From the NCBI GenBank assembly GCA_903840185.1, contig CAIMFA010000839.1, forward strand, positions 1 through 34,040: 34,040 nucleotides of DNA. The letters run 5' to 3'. Below, piece after piece: positions 22,859-30,036 of this stretch (positions are counted from its first letter, which is position 1; every line of letters begins with the position of its first letter). Both the position numbers and the translations under genes were made by a program. A model generated the notes under the pieces. The model was not told the DNA's origin, searched no databases, and saw nothing but the letters and a program-made list of their open reading frames with translations. The DNA is from an uncultured Lentisphaeria bacterium (GTDB lineage Bacteria; Verrucomicrobiota; Lentisphaeria; Victivallales; Victivallaceae).

Positions 22859-23680
22859 TCAAATATCTTCGGAACTGTCGGCCGTATCTTTCAGAAAAGT
22901 CATATTCTTGTCGCCGTCCATAATACCCCGTGAAGTTCCCTGAATGAATTCAACGAATTGCGTCACTTCCGGCGTGGTCTCCTGCAGTGCGATTTCCGCA
23001 AAGGCGTTTTTCGAGTTCAACCCGCGGAAAAAGTAGATTTTGATTGCCCGGCGGATAGCCGCCCGGCGTTCCGGCGGCAGCCCCGCACGGCGGAGTCCAA
23101 CTGTATTCGGCCCGCAGATGCAGTTGTTCTCCGCCAGCATACAGTAGGGCGGAATATCCTGGGTGATGATCGTCCTGCCGCCGACCATGGCCAGACTGCC
23201 GATCCGGCAGAACTGATGAATCAGCACATAGCCGCTCAACACGGCGCCGTCCTCAATATGCACATGGCCGGAAATCGCGGTATGATTTGCCACCGTGACA
23301 TGATTGCCGATACAGGCGTCATGGCCCACATGTACAAACGCCATCAGCAGGGTATGGCTACCGACAATCGTCTTCTGGTTCTCAAACGGCGACCGGTGAA
23401 TCGTCACATATTCCCGGATAACTGTCTCCTCGCCGATTTCCGTATAGGAAACCACACCCTTTTTAAAGCGGTGGTCCTGCGGCTCCTCCCCGATCAAGGC
23501 CCCGAAATAGAAGCGGCACCCCTGCCCGACTTTAGTGTAGCGGGCAATCTTGACATGCGCGTCGATATAACAGTTATCGCCTATCTCCACATGATCCTCG
23601 ATCACGCTGAACGGGCCGATCTCGACGTTCTGCCCGATTTTAGCTTCCGGCGATACTGCCGCGGTCGGATGAATTTTCAT
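22859..23680 (-). CDS. lpxA: acyl-ACP--UDP-N-acetylglucosamine O-acyltransferase
   Basis: 273 residues from the ATG at 23680; a GTG directly before it (23683) has better spacing to AGGA and may be the true start. Left-handed beta-helix hexapeptide repeats fill residues 1 to about 185 ('IHPTAAVSPEAKIG', 'VEIGPFSVIEDHVEIGDNC'), with the LpxA signature 'FVHVGHDACIGNHVTVANH' containing the catalytic His120 and the 'IHQFCRIGSLAMVGG' block, then a helical C-terminal domain. It catalyses the first step of lipid A synthesis, which supports an LPS-bearing outer membrane. Co-transcribed with pyrH (27-nt gap). The usual lpxD/fabZ/lpxB neighbours are not here. Confidence 0.95.
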   Translation of the reverse strand: MKIHPTAAVSPEAKIGQNVEIGPFSVIEDHVEIGDNCYIDAHVKIARYTKVGQGCRFYFGALIGEEPQDHRFKKGVVSYTEIGEETVIREYVTIHRSPFENQKTIVGSHTLLMAFVHVGHDACIGNHVTVANHTAISGHVHIEDGAVLSGYVLIHQFCRIGSLAMVGGRTIITQDIPPYCMLAENNCICGPNTVGLRRAGLPPERRAAIRRAIKIYFFRGLNSKNAFAEIALQETTPEVTQFVEFIQGTSRGIMDGDKNMTFLKDTADSSEDI

Positions 23681-23710
23681 CACAAGGTTTTATCCTTTAA
23701 TTGTTAACGG

Positions 23711-24433
23711 TCAGCGCCCGACGATTGTCGCTATGCTGGTGTCGCCCTGCAATACACGGTCAAGATTTTCCGGATCGGAAAAGTTGAACACGATGATCGG
23801 CAGGTTATTGTCACTGCACATTGCAAAAGCCGTCGAATCCATGATCTTCAACTGCTTGTGTAAAGCTTCCTTATAAGTAATCTCTTCGTACCTGACCGCA
23901 TCCGGGTCTTTCATCGGGTCGGCAGAGTAAATGCCGTCAACTTTTGTTGCTTTCAGCACCGCTTCGCAGTCGGTTTCCAGCGCCCGGAGCACCGCAGTGG
24001 TGTCGGTGGTGAAAAAAGGACTGCCGGTGCCGCCGGCGAAAATCACCACTTTGCCTGATTCCAGCGCGGCAATCGCATCGGCGCGGTTGTAACGGGGCGC
24101 GACCGGCTCCATCGGGATGGATGTCTGCACTTCCGCTCCGATTCCAGCCGCGTCAAACGCGTCTTTAACGCACAGCGCGTTCATCACTGTCGCCAGCATA
24201 CCCATGTAATCGGCGGTCACGCGGTCCATGCCGCGGGTCGAACCGTTGACTCCGCGCCAAAGGTTGCCGGCACCGATAACCAGCGCCACTTCAATGCCGT
24301 TGTCGATCACGCTTTTAATCAGTTCCACGATTCTGGTTACCGCGGGCGCGGAAAAGCCGGTCAGGCTGTCGCCTTTAAGGGCTTCGCCGCTCAATTTGAT
24401 CAATACCCGTTTATATTTATATGCTTCTTCCAT
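23711..24433 (-). CDS. pyrH: UMP kinase
   Basis: 240 residues, the usual length, with AAAGG 6 nt before the ATG. Amino-acid-kinase fold: 'RVLIKLSGEAL', 'VALVIGAGNLWRG', 'DYMGMLATVMNAL', 'GKVVIFAGGTGSPFFTTDTTA', 'KATKVDGIYSADP'. It converts UMP to UDP in the cytoplasm. Lies directly before lpxA on the same strand; the more common partners tsf and frr are absent from the window. The 179 nt upstream are AT-rich with a weak hairpin (24500-24518). Confidence 0.96.
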   Translation of the reverse strand: MEEAYKYKRVLIKLSGEALKGDSLTGFSAPAVTRIVELIKSVIDNGIEVALVIGAGNLWRGVNGSTRGMDRVTADYMGMLATVMNALCVKDAFDAAGIGAEVQTSIPMEPVAPRYNRADAIAALESGKVVIFAGGTGSPFFTTDTTAVLRALETDCEAVLKATKVDGIYSADPMKDPDAVRYEEITYKEALHKQLKIMDSTAFAMCSDNNLPIIVFNFSDPENLDRVLQGDTSIATIVGR

Positions 24434-24612
24434 ATTCCGCCTTTCAGATTAATATTTAAATTTGCTACCCTTAAATATAAAGCAGACGCCTGTAAATCAA
24501 AATTTGAAAAGCAAATTTTTGACAGAATACTGGAAAAATCCATCGCCGGCGGCTTTTTCGGGCTTCCGCCGCATGAGATTGATGTGACCTGTGTGGTGTT
24601 GCAGAACTTAGC

Positions 24613-25818
24613 TTATAAATCGATTTTCAATACCGCCGGACCGGTTAGTTTATCCACGGGAATGTTTTTTATGCGCAAGACTGGTTTGTCGCCGCGTTTG
24701 TATACGATAGGCTCAAAAGTCCATGGCAATTGTTCGCCGGTATTCATCAGCGTGACTTTCCGGGGAGATTCTTTTAACGGATCAAGGCTTAATGTGGACG
24801 AACTTAATGCTTTGATGCAATGCACGTAAAGCGTTTCACCGTTTCTTACCGCATACAGTTCATCGTTCTCAAGAACCCGCGCTTCAGGAGTTCCGTTGAA
24901 TGCCGGACGCACTTTGCGCATCCAGCCGCCGATATTCTTCAAGATTTCAGAAGCGGATGAGGGGATTACGCCGGAAGCGTCCGGACCGACGTTCAACAGA
25001 TAGTTTGCGCCTCTGGCCAGCCAGCTGTCAATGCACTCCATTAAATAGCGCGAGGAAAAATAGTCTTCATCCTGTTTATAGCCCCAGCTGTTCACGCCCA
25101 CCGACTGACAGGCTTCCACCAGGCGGAATTCCGTACCATTGCCGGTATCGGCCCCTTCCGGGTTCCAGTCGCGCTCCGGCGTTGAAAAATCGCCGGTATC
25201 AAAGCCGCGGTTATTGATGACGGCCTGCGGTTGAAGTTCCCGGATCAGGCGGTGTACAGAAGGATCTTTATATTCAGGCACGTTCATGTCCCACCAGATG
25301 CCGTGAATTATACTGTAGTTCGTACACAATTCCCGGATTTGCGCTTTAAGAAACGCTATGTATTCCGGCATGTCATGACCCGCCGGGTCGGTAACGATCT
25401 CATGATGCCGCCCGATATTGGGGTAAGCCTGCTGATGCCAGTCAACAACAGAATAATAGAGCATCAACGGAAAATTCCGCTTATGGCATTCCTCCGCCAG
25501 CATACCGACAATATCCCGCTTATAAGGCGTATTCATGATATTGAAGTCCGTCTGCCTGGTATCCCACATGCAGAAGCCGTCGTGATGCTTCGTGGTAAAA
25601 CACATGTATTCCATCCCGGCGTCCTGCGCCATGTCCAGCCATTCCACGGGATTAAATTTAACCGGATTGAATTGATCCGCGTATTTTATATAGGCTTCAC
25701 GCTGCAAATTCCAGCGCTGCCAGTACTGCTCATGCACACCCGGCACCGCATAAATCCCCCAATGAATAAACATTCCAAACCTGGCCTGACGAAACCAGTT
25801 TATATCATTATTAACCAC
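24613..25818 (-). CDS. GH29 alpha-L-fucosidase, cytoplasmic
   Basis: 401 residues from a GTG start (25818) with AAAGG 10 nt upstream; no in-frame ATG is nearby. GH29 hallmarks: 'NWFRQARFGMFIHWGIYAVPG' near the start, 'CFTTKHHDGFCMWDT' (about 73-87), 'GIWWDMN' with the probable nucleophile Asp177, and 'ARGANYLLNVGPDASGVIP'. About 330 residues form the catalytic barrel and the last about 70 a beta-sandwich. There is no signal peptide, unlike many GH29 enzymes, so it should cleave fucose from oligosaccharides already taken up. It follows the GH4 gene by 39 nt on the same strand and is probably in its operon. Confidence 0.93.
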   Translation of the reverse strand: MVNNDINWFRQARFGMFIHWGIYAVPGVHEQYWQRWNLQREAYIKYADQFNPVKFNPVEWLDMAQDAGMEYMCFTTKHHDGFCMWDTRQTDFNIMNTPYKRDIVGMLAEECHKRNFPLMLYYSVVDWHQQAYPNIGRHHEIVTDPAGHDMPEYIAFLKAQIRELCTNYSIIHGIWWDMNVPEYKDPSVHRLIRELQPQAVINNRGFDTGDFSTPERDWNPEGADTGNGTEFRLVEACQSVGVNSWGYKQDEDYFSSRYLMECIDSWLARGANYLLNVGPDASGVIPSSASEILKNIGGWMRKVRPAFNGTPEARVLENDELYAVRNGETLYVHCIKALSSSTLSLDPLKESPRKVTLMNTGEQLPWTFEPIVYKRGDKPVLRIKNIPVDKLTGPAVLKIDL

Positions 25819-25857
25819 TTTAATTTGACCTTTATTATATGAGCCTGCAATTTGATA

Positions 25858-27267
25858 CTAACGGTTCAGCCAGTCCGCCGTTTGTTGAAAGACCGCCGGG
25901 ATTTCAGCCGCATTGATTTTCAGTAATTTAATATACAGCGCTTTGGCGTCGGCGCTATCCTGTTTGACCGGGAAAGAATACAATGCGTCGAAAAGCAACC
26001 GTGGATCTTCCGTTGCGACGGCGTCGCCCAGCAGCGTCTGATGCATGCTCATCGCCGCCATCAGGCCATAGAAAACCGGCGGGATATAAAGATTCTCCGC
26101 CGCATGAAGCTGTCCGTCTTTAATAAATTGAGAATACTCCAGCACCATCCGGTCGGTAAATCCCGGCACCGCACCGCGGCTGGGAAAACTGGCGGCGATC
26201 GCCATTTCCTTAACCCCGCCAACAGCTTTGATAATGCGGGACATAATATTCTGGTCGTCGCGCAGCAAATCCAGGTTTTCCGGCGCTTCGCGGGACCATA
26301 CTTCGCGCGGAAATTCGCTGGCGTTAAGCAGCGACTGCCAGTAGTCGGCGGTGCGCTGCTTCTGGTCGTTGTTTTGCTTCATCTCCTCCGCAATCTTAGC
26401 CTCGTCAAATTTCGCGCTCTGCGCGGCATCCGCCACATAGCGGCCGGCCATGTCAAGATACTGAAGCCCTTCCGGTTCGGATGAAAAGAGCAGATATCCG
26501 TATTTCCTGTACAGTTCAACCAGAGTTGTCACGGAATTAGTAATCAACTGTTTCATCCATGGGCTCCAGCGCGCCGACAGTTCCGGCATCCGCCAGCCGT
26601 CTGCCAGCGCCTGGTCGATCAGCCGGTAGAGGTCATCAGTGCCGCGGGTGGAACCGGGCAGGATGAAACTCATGTGATTGACCCCGGCAGACAGAATGTG
26701 ATAATCATCACAGCCGCAATCAGCTCCCAGTATCCGAGTCAAATCCCACTGGTGGTTGGTATAACCGGCGCACACGCCAAAACACTTTATTTTAGTATGG
26801 TTGTTGACGGCGGCGCTGAATACCGGCACAGGGTTGGCAAAATCCAGCAGACAGGCGTCAGGACAGAGTTTTTCCATCTTCCGGGCGATATTCATAATCA
26901 CCGGCCCGCCTTTGAGCGCCAGAAACGCCCCGCTTGGCGAAAGCTGGTCAGTACCGGTAAATCCGTGCTGCCCGCAGGCGGCGCAGCTTAACGCGAAAGA
27001 ATGCCTGCTGCCCGGCATGATGACAATCGTCACCACATCCGCGCCTTCCAGCGCGCGGTCCAGTACCGCCTCGCATTCGATCTGCGCCCCGGAGCCGGTA
27101 TATTCAGGGCAATGCACAATCATCTCGCGCATCAGCGCCATCCGTTCCGGTGCCAGATCGTGTAAAACCAGTTTGAACTGGCGGTTCAACAATGCCTGCT
27201 CGCTCAGCAGTGAACGGGCCACCGGCAGGTAACGATGCGCCCCGCCGCCGATAAATACTACTTTCAT
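25858..27267 (-). CDS. glycoside hydrolase family 4 protein (NAD-dependent)
   Basis: 469 residues, GGAG 10 nt before the ATG. GH4 signs: Rossmann start 'KVVFIGGGAHRYLP', 'DFANPVPVF' (Asn145), metal-ligand Cys166 in 'CFGVCAGYTNH' and His198 in 'SAGVNHM', spacing as in known GH4 enzymes. GH4 proteins cleave alpha- or beta-glycosides, often galactosides, glucosides, glucuronides or phospho-sugars, by an oxidation-elimination route using NAD+ and a divalent metal. Cytoplasmic (no signal). First gene of a short operon with the fucosidase. Substrate class cannot be fixed by eye. Confidence 0.9.
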   Translation of the reverse strand: MKVVFIGGGAHRYLPVARSLLSEQALLNRQFKLVLHDLAPERMALMREMIVHCPEYTGSGAQIECEAVLDRALEGADVVTIVIMPGSRHSFALSCAACGQHGFTGTDQLSPSGAFLALKGGPVIMNIARKMEKLCPDACLLDFANPVPVFSAAVNNHTKIKCFGVCAGYTNHQWDLTRILGADCGCDDYHILSAGVNHMSFILPGSTRGTDDLYRLIDQALADGWRMPELSARWSPWMKQLITNSVTTLVELYRKYGYLLFSSEPEGLQYLDMAGRYVADAAQSAKFDEAKIAEEMKQNNDQKQRTADYWQSLLNASEFPREVWSREAPENLDLLRDDQNIMSRIIKAVGGVKEMAIAASFPSRGAVPGFTDRMVLEYSQFIKDGQLHAAENLYIPPVFYGLMAAMSMHQTLLGDAVATEDPRLLFDALYSFPVKQDSADAKALYIKLLKINAAEIPAVFQQTADWLNR

Positions 27268-27431
27268 TTAGCTTCGTCTCCATTTGATTAATTGGTATGA
27301 ACGATGCAAAACAATCTCCCTGATATTTGTTCCCTAGCAACATAGCTATTCGAGTTCGAACCGCTCGATCCAGCGGCAGCCCAACCATCTGGAAAACAAA
27401 ATCTTATATCGACTTCTGGTTCCTTTTTAAG
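27268..27431. other. intergenic region ahead of the GH4/fucosidase operon
   Basis: 164 nt holding the GH4 leader. The frame of the upstream esterase stays open for about 45 codons past its stop, without a start codon or ribosome site; I do not call a gene. A tRNA-like GTTCGAACC (27354-27362) has no surrounding tRNA structure. Confidence 0.4.
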
Positions 27432-28946
27432 TCACCATTTGTCCGTCTTGAAACATGAGGCAGGAAACCCATCCTTATTGAATAGATTTCCTAATGGATT
27501 ATCAGCCCAGGCATAGCGGACAGCCTCTGGGTTTTTAACCTTTTCGGAGCTGATAATCACTGTATCACCATCAATCACGGCATCGGCCCAGACGAACTGC
27601 CGATCGGCACCTGCAATTGAAAATCCTTTCAACATCCCTTCTCTCGATATCAACCCTTTTTCTGCGTGAGTAAAGAATATTCTTGCTTTCCCGTCATTGA
27701 ACTCAATCTTGCTGAACAGTGGACCTGAATATTCCACCTTTTCGTTATAAGCAATGGCCCTGGCCGCCATAGACAGGCGTTTCGCAAGTTCCGCTTTTTT
27801 CCTTGGGTGCAATCCCGACTCGCATATGTCCGTGGTTACGACCATGGCGGTATTACTCAATTTCAATGACTCTCTTTGTGCGTTCCGAACTTCAGCCCAT
27901 GTGCTTTCAGCAGGTAATTGCTGGATGCTATTTATCGGCGCGAGCTGCACAAATATGAATGGTAAATCCTGTTTCCATAATTTACGCCAATTTTCAATCA
28001 TAGTCAAGAAATGGTTGTGGTATGTTGCCGAATGTCTGTAGTAAGCTTCGTTCTCCCCTTGATACCAGATGACTCCCTTTATGGCAAATGGAGCCAATGG
28101 GTGAATTCTGGCATTGTAGAGTAGACCGGGAGAACTAGCATAGGCCTCAAAAAATCCGGGGTGGGCAGGCGGCTTTAAACCGTCTCCATTGCTCTTATTT
28201 AATGCTGCCTGGTATTCCGCCATTTTAGCGTCAAAAGTCTTTTTGCGTTCCAAATAGGTTGAGTAATCAGCAATATCGTCTTTGAATAAGGGGTTTAATC
28301 TCTGGGAATCAGGGCTGATCCATGCTCTGATTGGCGTGGAACCCTCAGCCGTTTCAATTAAGCCAATCGGGATATTCAAACGTTCATTCAAGTCGCGACC
28401 GAAATAGTAGGCGACTGCAGAAAACCACTTTAGAACAGATGGATCACACTGCATCCAGTTGCGGGAGATGTGCGGAAATGTCATAAAAAGGTCCTCCGAT
28501 GGCACAGGCGCAGTTCCTCCGATTTTAATCAGGCGAATTCCGGAATGCATCGCACTGTGTAACTCAGCCTCCCCATTCGCCTCATCCTTTAGAGGGTACT
28601 GCATATTCGACTGCCCGGAACAGAGCCAAACATCCCCTATCATGATATTCTTGTATTCGACGGTATTGGCCCCTGTGATTCTCAGAAGGAATGGACCTCC
28701 AGCAGAAAAAGGGCCTATTCGCAACAGCCACTTGCCTTCATCATCAGACATGGCGCTTCGCGTCTCTCCATTGAATTCGACATTTATCCGTTCTTTCTTT
28801 CCAGCCCAGCCCCATATAGGCAACTCCGCGTCTCTTTGGAGAACCATGTTGTCACCAAAAATGCCGCCAGGTTTTACCTCCGACATTACAGACATGCAAG
28901 TGAAAACAACAAATAAAAATCCGAGCATAAATACCTTTAAGTTCAT
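27432..28946 (-). CDS. sialate O-acetylesterase-like secreted SGNH esterase
   Basis: 504 residues from ATG 28946 (GGTG about 5 nt upstream); the longer frame starts with TTG at 28964. A signal peptide covers about the first 22 residues (NLKVFMLGFLFVVFTCMSVM). The mature start 'KPGGIFGDNMVLQRDAELPIWGWA' and the block 'IGDVWLCSGQSNMQYPL' (catalytic Ser113 of GQSNM) are hallmarks of the sialate O-acetylesterase (SASA) family, as are 'GVIWYQGENEA' and a late 'ESGLHPRKKAELAKRLS' with the catalytic His. These enzymes remove O-acetyl groups from sialic acid or from plant polysaccharides. Exported, so it acts on glycans outside the cytoplasm. It is preceded by a sequence homologous to that ahead of the CBM-like gene. 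Confidence 0.93.
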   Translation of the reverse strand: MNLKVFMLGFLFVVFTCMSVMSEVKPGGIFGDNMVLQRDAELPIWGWAGKKERINVEFNGETRSAMSDDEGKWLLRIGPFSAGGPFLLRITGANTVEYKNIMIGDVWLCSGQSNMQYPLKDEANGEAELHSAMHSGIRLIKIGGTAPVPSEDLFMTFPHISRNWMQCDPSVLKWFSAVAYYFGRDLNERLNIPIGLIETAEGSTPIRAWISPDSQRLNPLFKDDIADYSTYLERKKTFDAKMAEYQAALNKSNGDGLKPPAHPGFFEAYASSPGLLYNARIHPLAPFAIKGVIWYQGENEAYYRHSATYHNHFLTMIENWRKLWKQDLPFIFVQLAPINSIQQLPAESTWAEVRNAQRESLKLSNTAMVVTTDICESGLHPRKKAELAKRLSMAARAIAYNEKVEYSGPLFSKIEFNDGKARIFFTHAEKGLISREGMLKGFSIAGADRQFVWADAVIDGDTVIISSEKVKNPEAVRYAWADNPLGNLFNKDGFPASCFKTDKW

Positions 28947-28988
28947 ACAATCACCATTGTTCAAAGCTAAAGCTTTCCTATTTTTTGA

Positions 28989-29119
28989 TACCGAACCGCA
29001 GTTCGGCGATAGTTCGCCATTTCATCGCAGTTGAAGCAAGATGCCTGAAATAATTCCACAACAGACAAAATGCAAAATACGTTTATTTATGTGTTTTAGC
29101 CAACTACTGTACTTTCTTT
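28989..29119 (-). repeat. duplicated leader-like sequence, copy 1 (ahead of esterase gene)
   Basis: Homologous, with indels, to 29821-29967. Shared plus-strand blocks: TACCGAACCG, TTCGCCATTTC[A/G]TCGC, GAAATAAT and TGTTTT[T]AGCCA followed by a pyrimidine-rich tract. Copy 1 ends 43 nt before the esterase start codon; copy 2 ends 41 nt before the CBM-like start codon. Copy 1 also carries a CCGAAC/GTTCGG arm missing from copy 2. See the findings for the two explanations. Confidence 0.65.
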
Positions 29120-29180
29120 TTTACGCTGCAACACATGACCTCGTTCTTCAAAAATTCAGGGAAACTTCAACGTTACTCTC

Positions 29181-29780
29181 CTATTTTACAATATCTGCCT
29201 TTATCCAACAGGTAACGGTTACCGAGATACCAGCTTTAACTTCCATCATCTGGAAAACCCTGTAATCATGGTTAACTTTAACCGCGACTGAACCACTTTG
29301 GGCATTGCCGCCAACAATCACCTTATCGTTAACCACCCATTCCGCAGGACGACCATTAGCATTAGTGGTTTCAAAATCTCCATTCTTAATTTCAGCACCC
29401 ACAATGGTGAAATTATCGAACCAGAACCACACTTTGTCTTTATCATTTGCCGCATTATTACCCATCACCTCCAATATCACTTTACCATCGTTTTTGGGTG
29501 TGAAGGAAAAAGAATACTTCTTCCACTCAGAGGAGACTGGAAACTTAAAGCTCAAACGTTTATCTTTATTCTCGTTCAACCATGCACATTGTTCACCGAT
29601 GACTCCCATATCAAGGCTGCCTAAATTCATCGATACCATCGCGCAATTTTCAATCTTTCCATTAATCTCGATATTTTCAATCTTCCCATTAATGTCGATT
29701 CTGGCAAGGGGTTCTTCGGCCATTGCTCCACCGACTACCGCCATGCATATCAACCAAACCAAACGTTTCTTTAATTTCAT
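29181..29780 (-). CDS. secreted CBM4/9-like protein, apparently truncated
   Basis: 199 residues. Signal peptide (KKRLVWLICMAVVGGAMA). A 9-residue direct repeat (NGKIEN twice) lies just after it. Then a beta-sandwich ending 'WKKYSFSFTPKNDGKVILEV ... VWFWFDNFTIVGAEI', typical of the last strands of a CBM4/9-type carbohydrate-binding module. A second module begins 'IKNGDFETTNANGRPAEWVV' and stops at 'VTVTCWIKAD' after about half the usual length. The first module also seems to lack its early strands. This suggests internal and 3' loss, so the gene may be a remnant, though signal peptide and frame are intact. No continuation in any frame is evident before 29050. Neighbours are an esterase gene and a GH42-like gene. 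Confidence 0.7.
   Translation of the reverse strand: MKLKKRLVWLICMAVVGGAMAEEPLARIDINGKIENIEINGKIENCAMVSMNLGSLDMGVIGEQCAWLNENKDKRLSFKFPVSSEWKKYSFSFTPKNDGKVILEVMGNNAANDKDKVWFWFDNFTIVGAEIKNGDFETTNANGRPAEWVVNDKVIVGGNAQSGSVAVKVNHDYRVFQMMEVKAGISVTVTCWIKADIVK
29646..29699. repeat. 27-bp tandem duplication within the CBM-like gene
   Basis: Units 29646-29672 and 29673-29699 differ at two positions. Being 9 codons long they keep the frame and encode the doubled NGKIEN segment just after the signal peptide. Confidence 0.85.
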
Positions 29781-29820
29781 AATTTTTATCCATAAAGTTT
29801 TAATGTTGTTTGAACCTATC

Positions 29821-29967
29821 TACCGAACCGATGATTCGCCATTTCGTCGCCCTGGAACAGGAACTCCGAAATAATCGCTTGCATAGCCGGATGATACCCC
29901 GCCAGACTAAAAAGTTCGTCATCCAGCCTAAATTTGTGTTTTTAGCCACCTCCTCTTATTTTTCTCT
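29821..29967 (-). repeat. duplicated leader-like sequence, copy 2 (ahead of CBM-like gene)
   Basis: Partner of 28989-29119. Read on the minus strand it contains an open segment of about 40 codons without a start codon, ending '...GDEMANHRFGR' and a stop just before the CBM-like leader. In copy 1 the aligned bases read DEMANYR, and the differences in that stretch (GAT/GAC, AAC/AAT, CGC/CGG) are mostly at third positions, which hints at decayed coding sequence. Confidence 0.6.
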
Positions 29968-30036
29968 TTTTTCATGCGGTTCAATTCTCCTGTTCCTCGT
30001 TTAATGTCGCCTGTAGAATGGACGTTAAGGAATTCT

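Noticed and set aside
24500-24518. AAATTTG/CAAATTT hairpin upstream of pyrH as a terminator
   Set aside because: AT-only stem of 7 bp with only a short T run; it is not placed clearly after a gene end.
27354-27362. tRNA T-loop-like GTTCGAACC
   Set aside because: No matching T stem, anticodon or acceptor arms can be built on either strand.
27268-27431. Open frame of about 45 codons continuing in the esterase frame after its stop
   Set aside because: No start codon or ribosome site, and the esterase ends at a normal family length; chance openness is enough to explain it.
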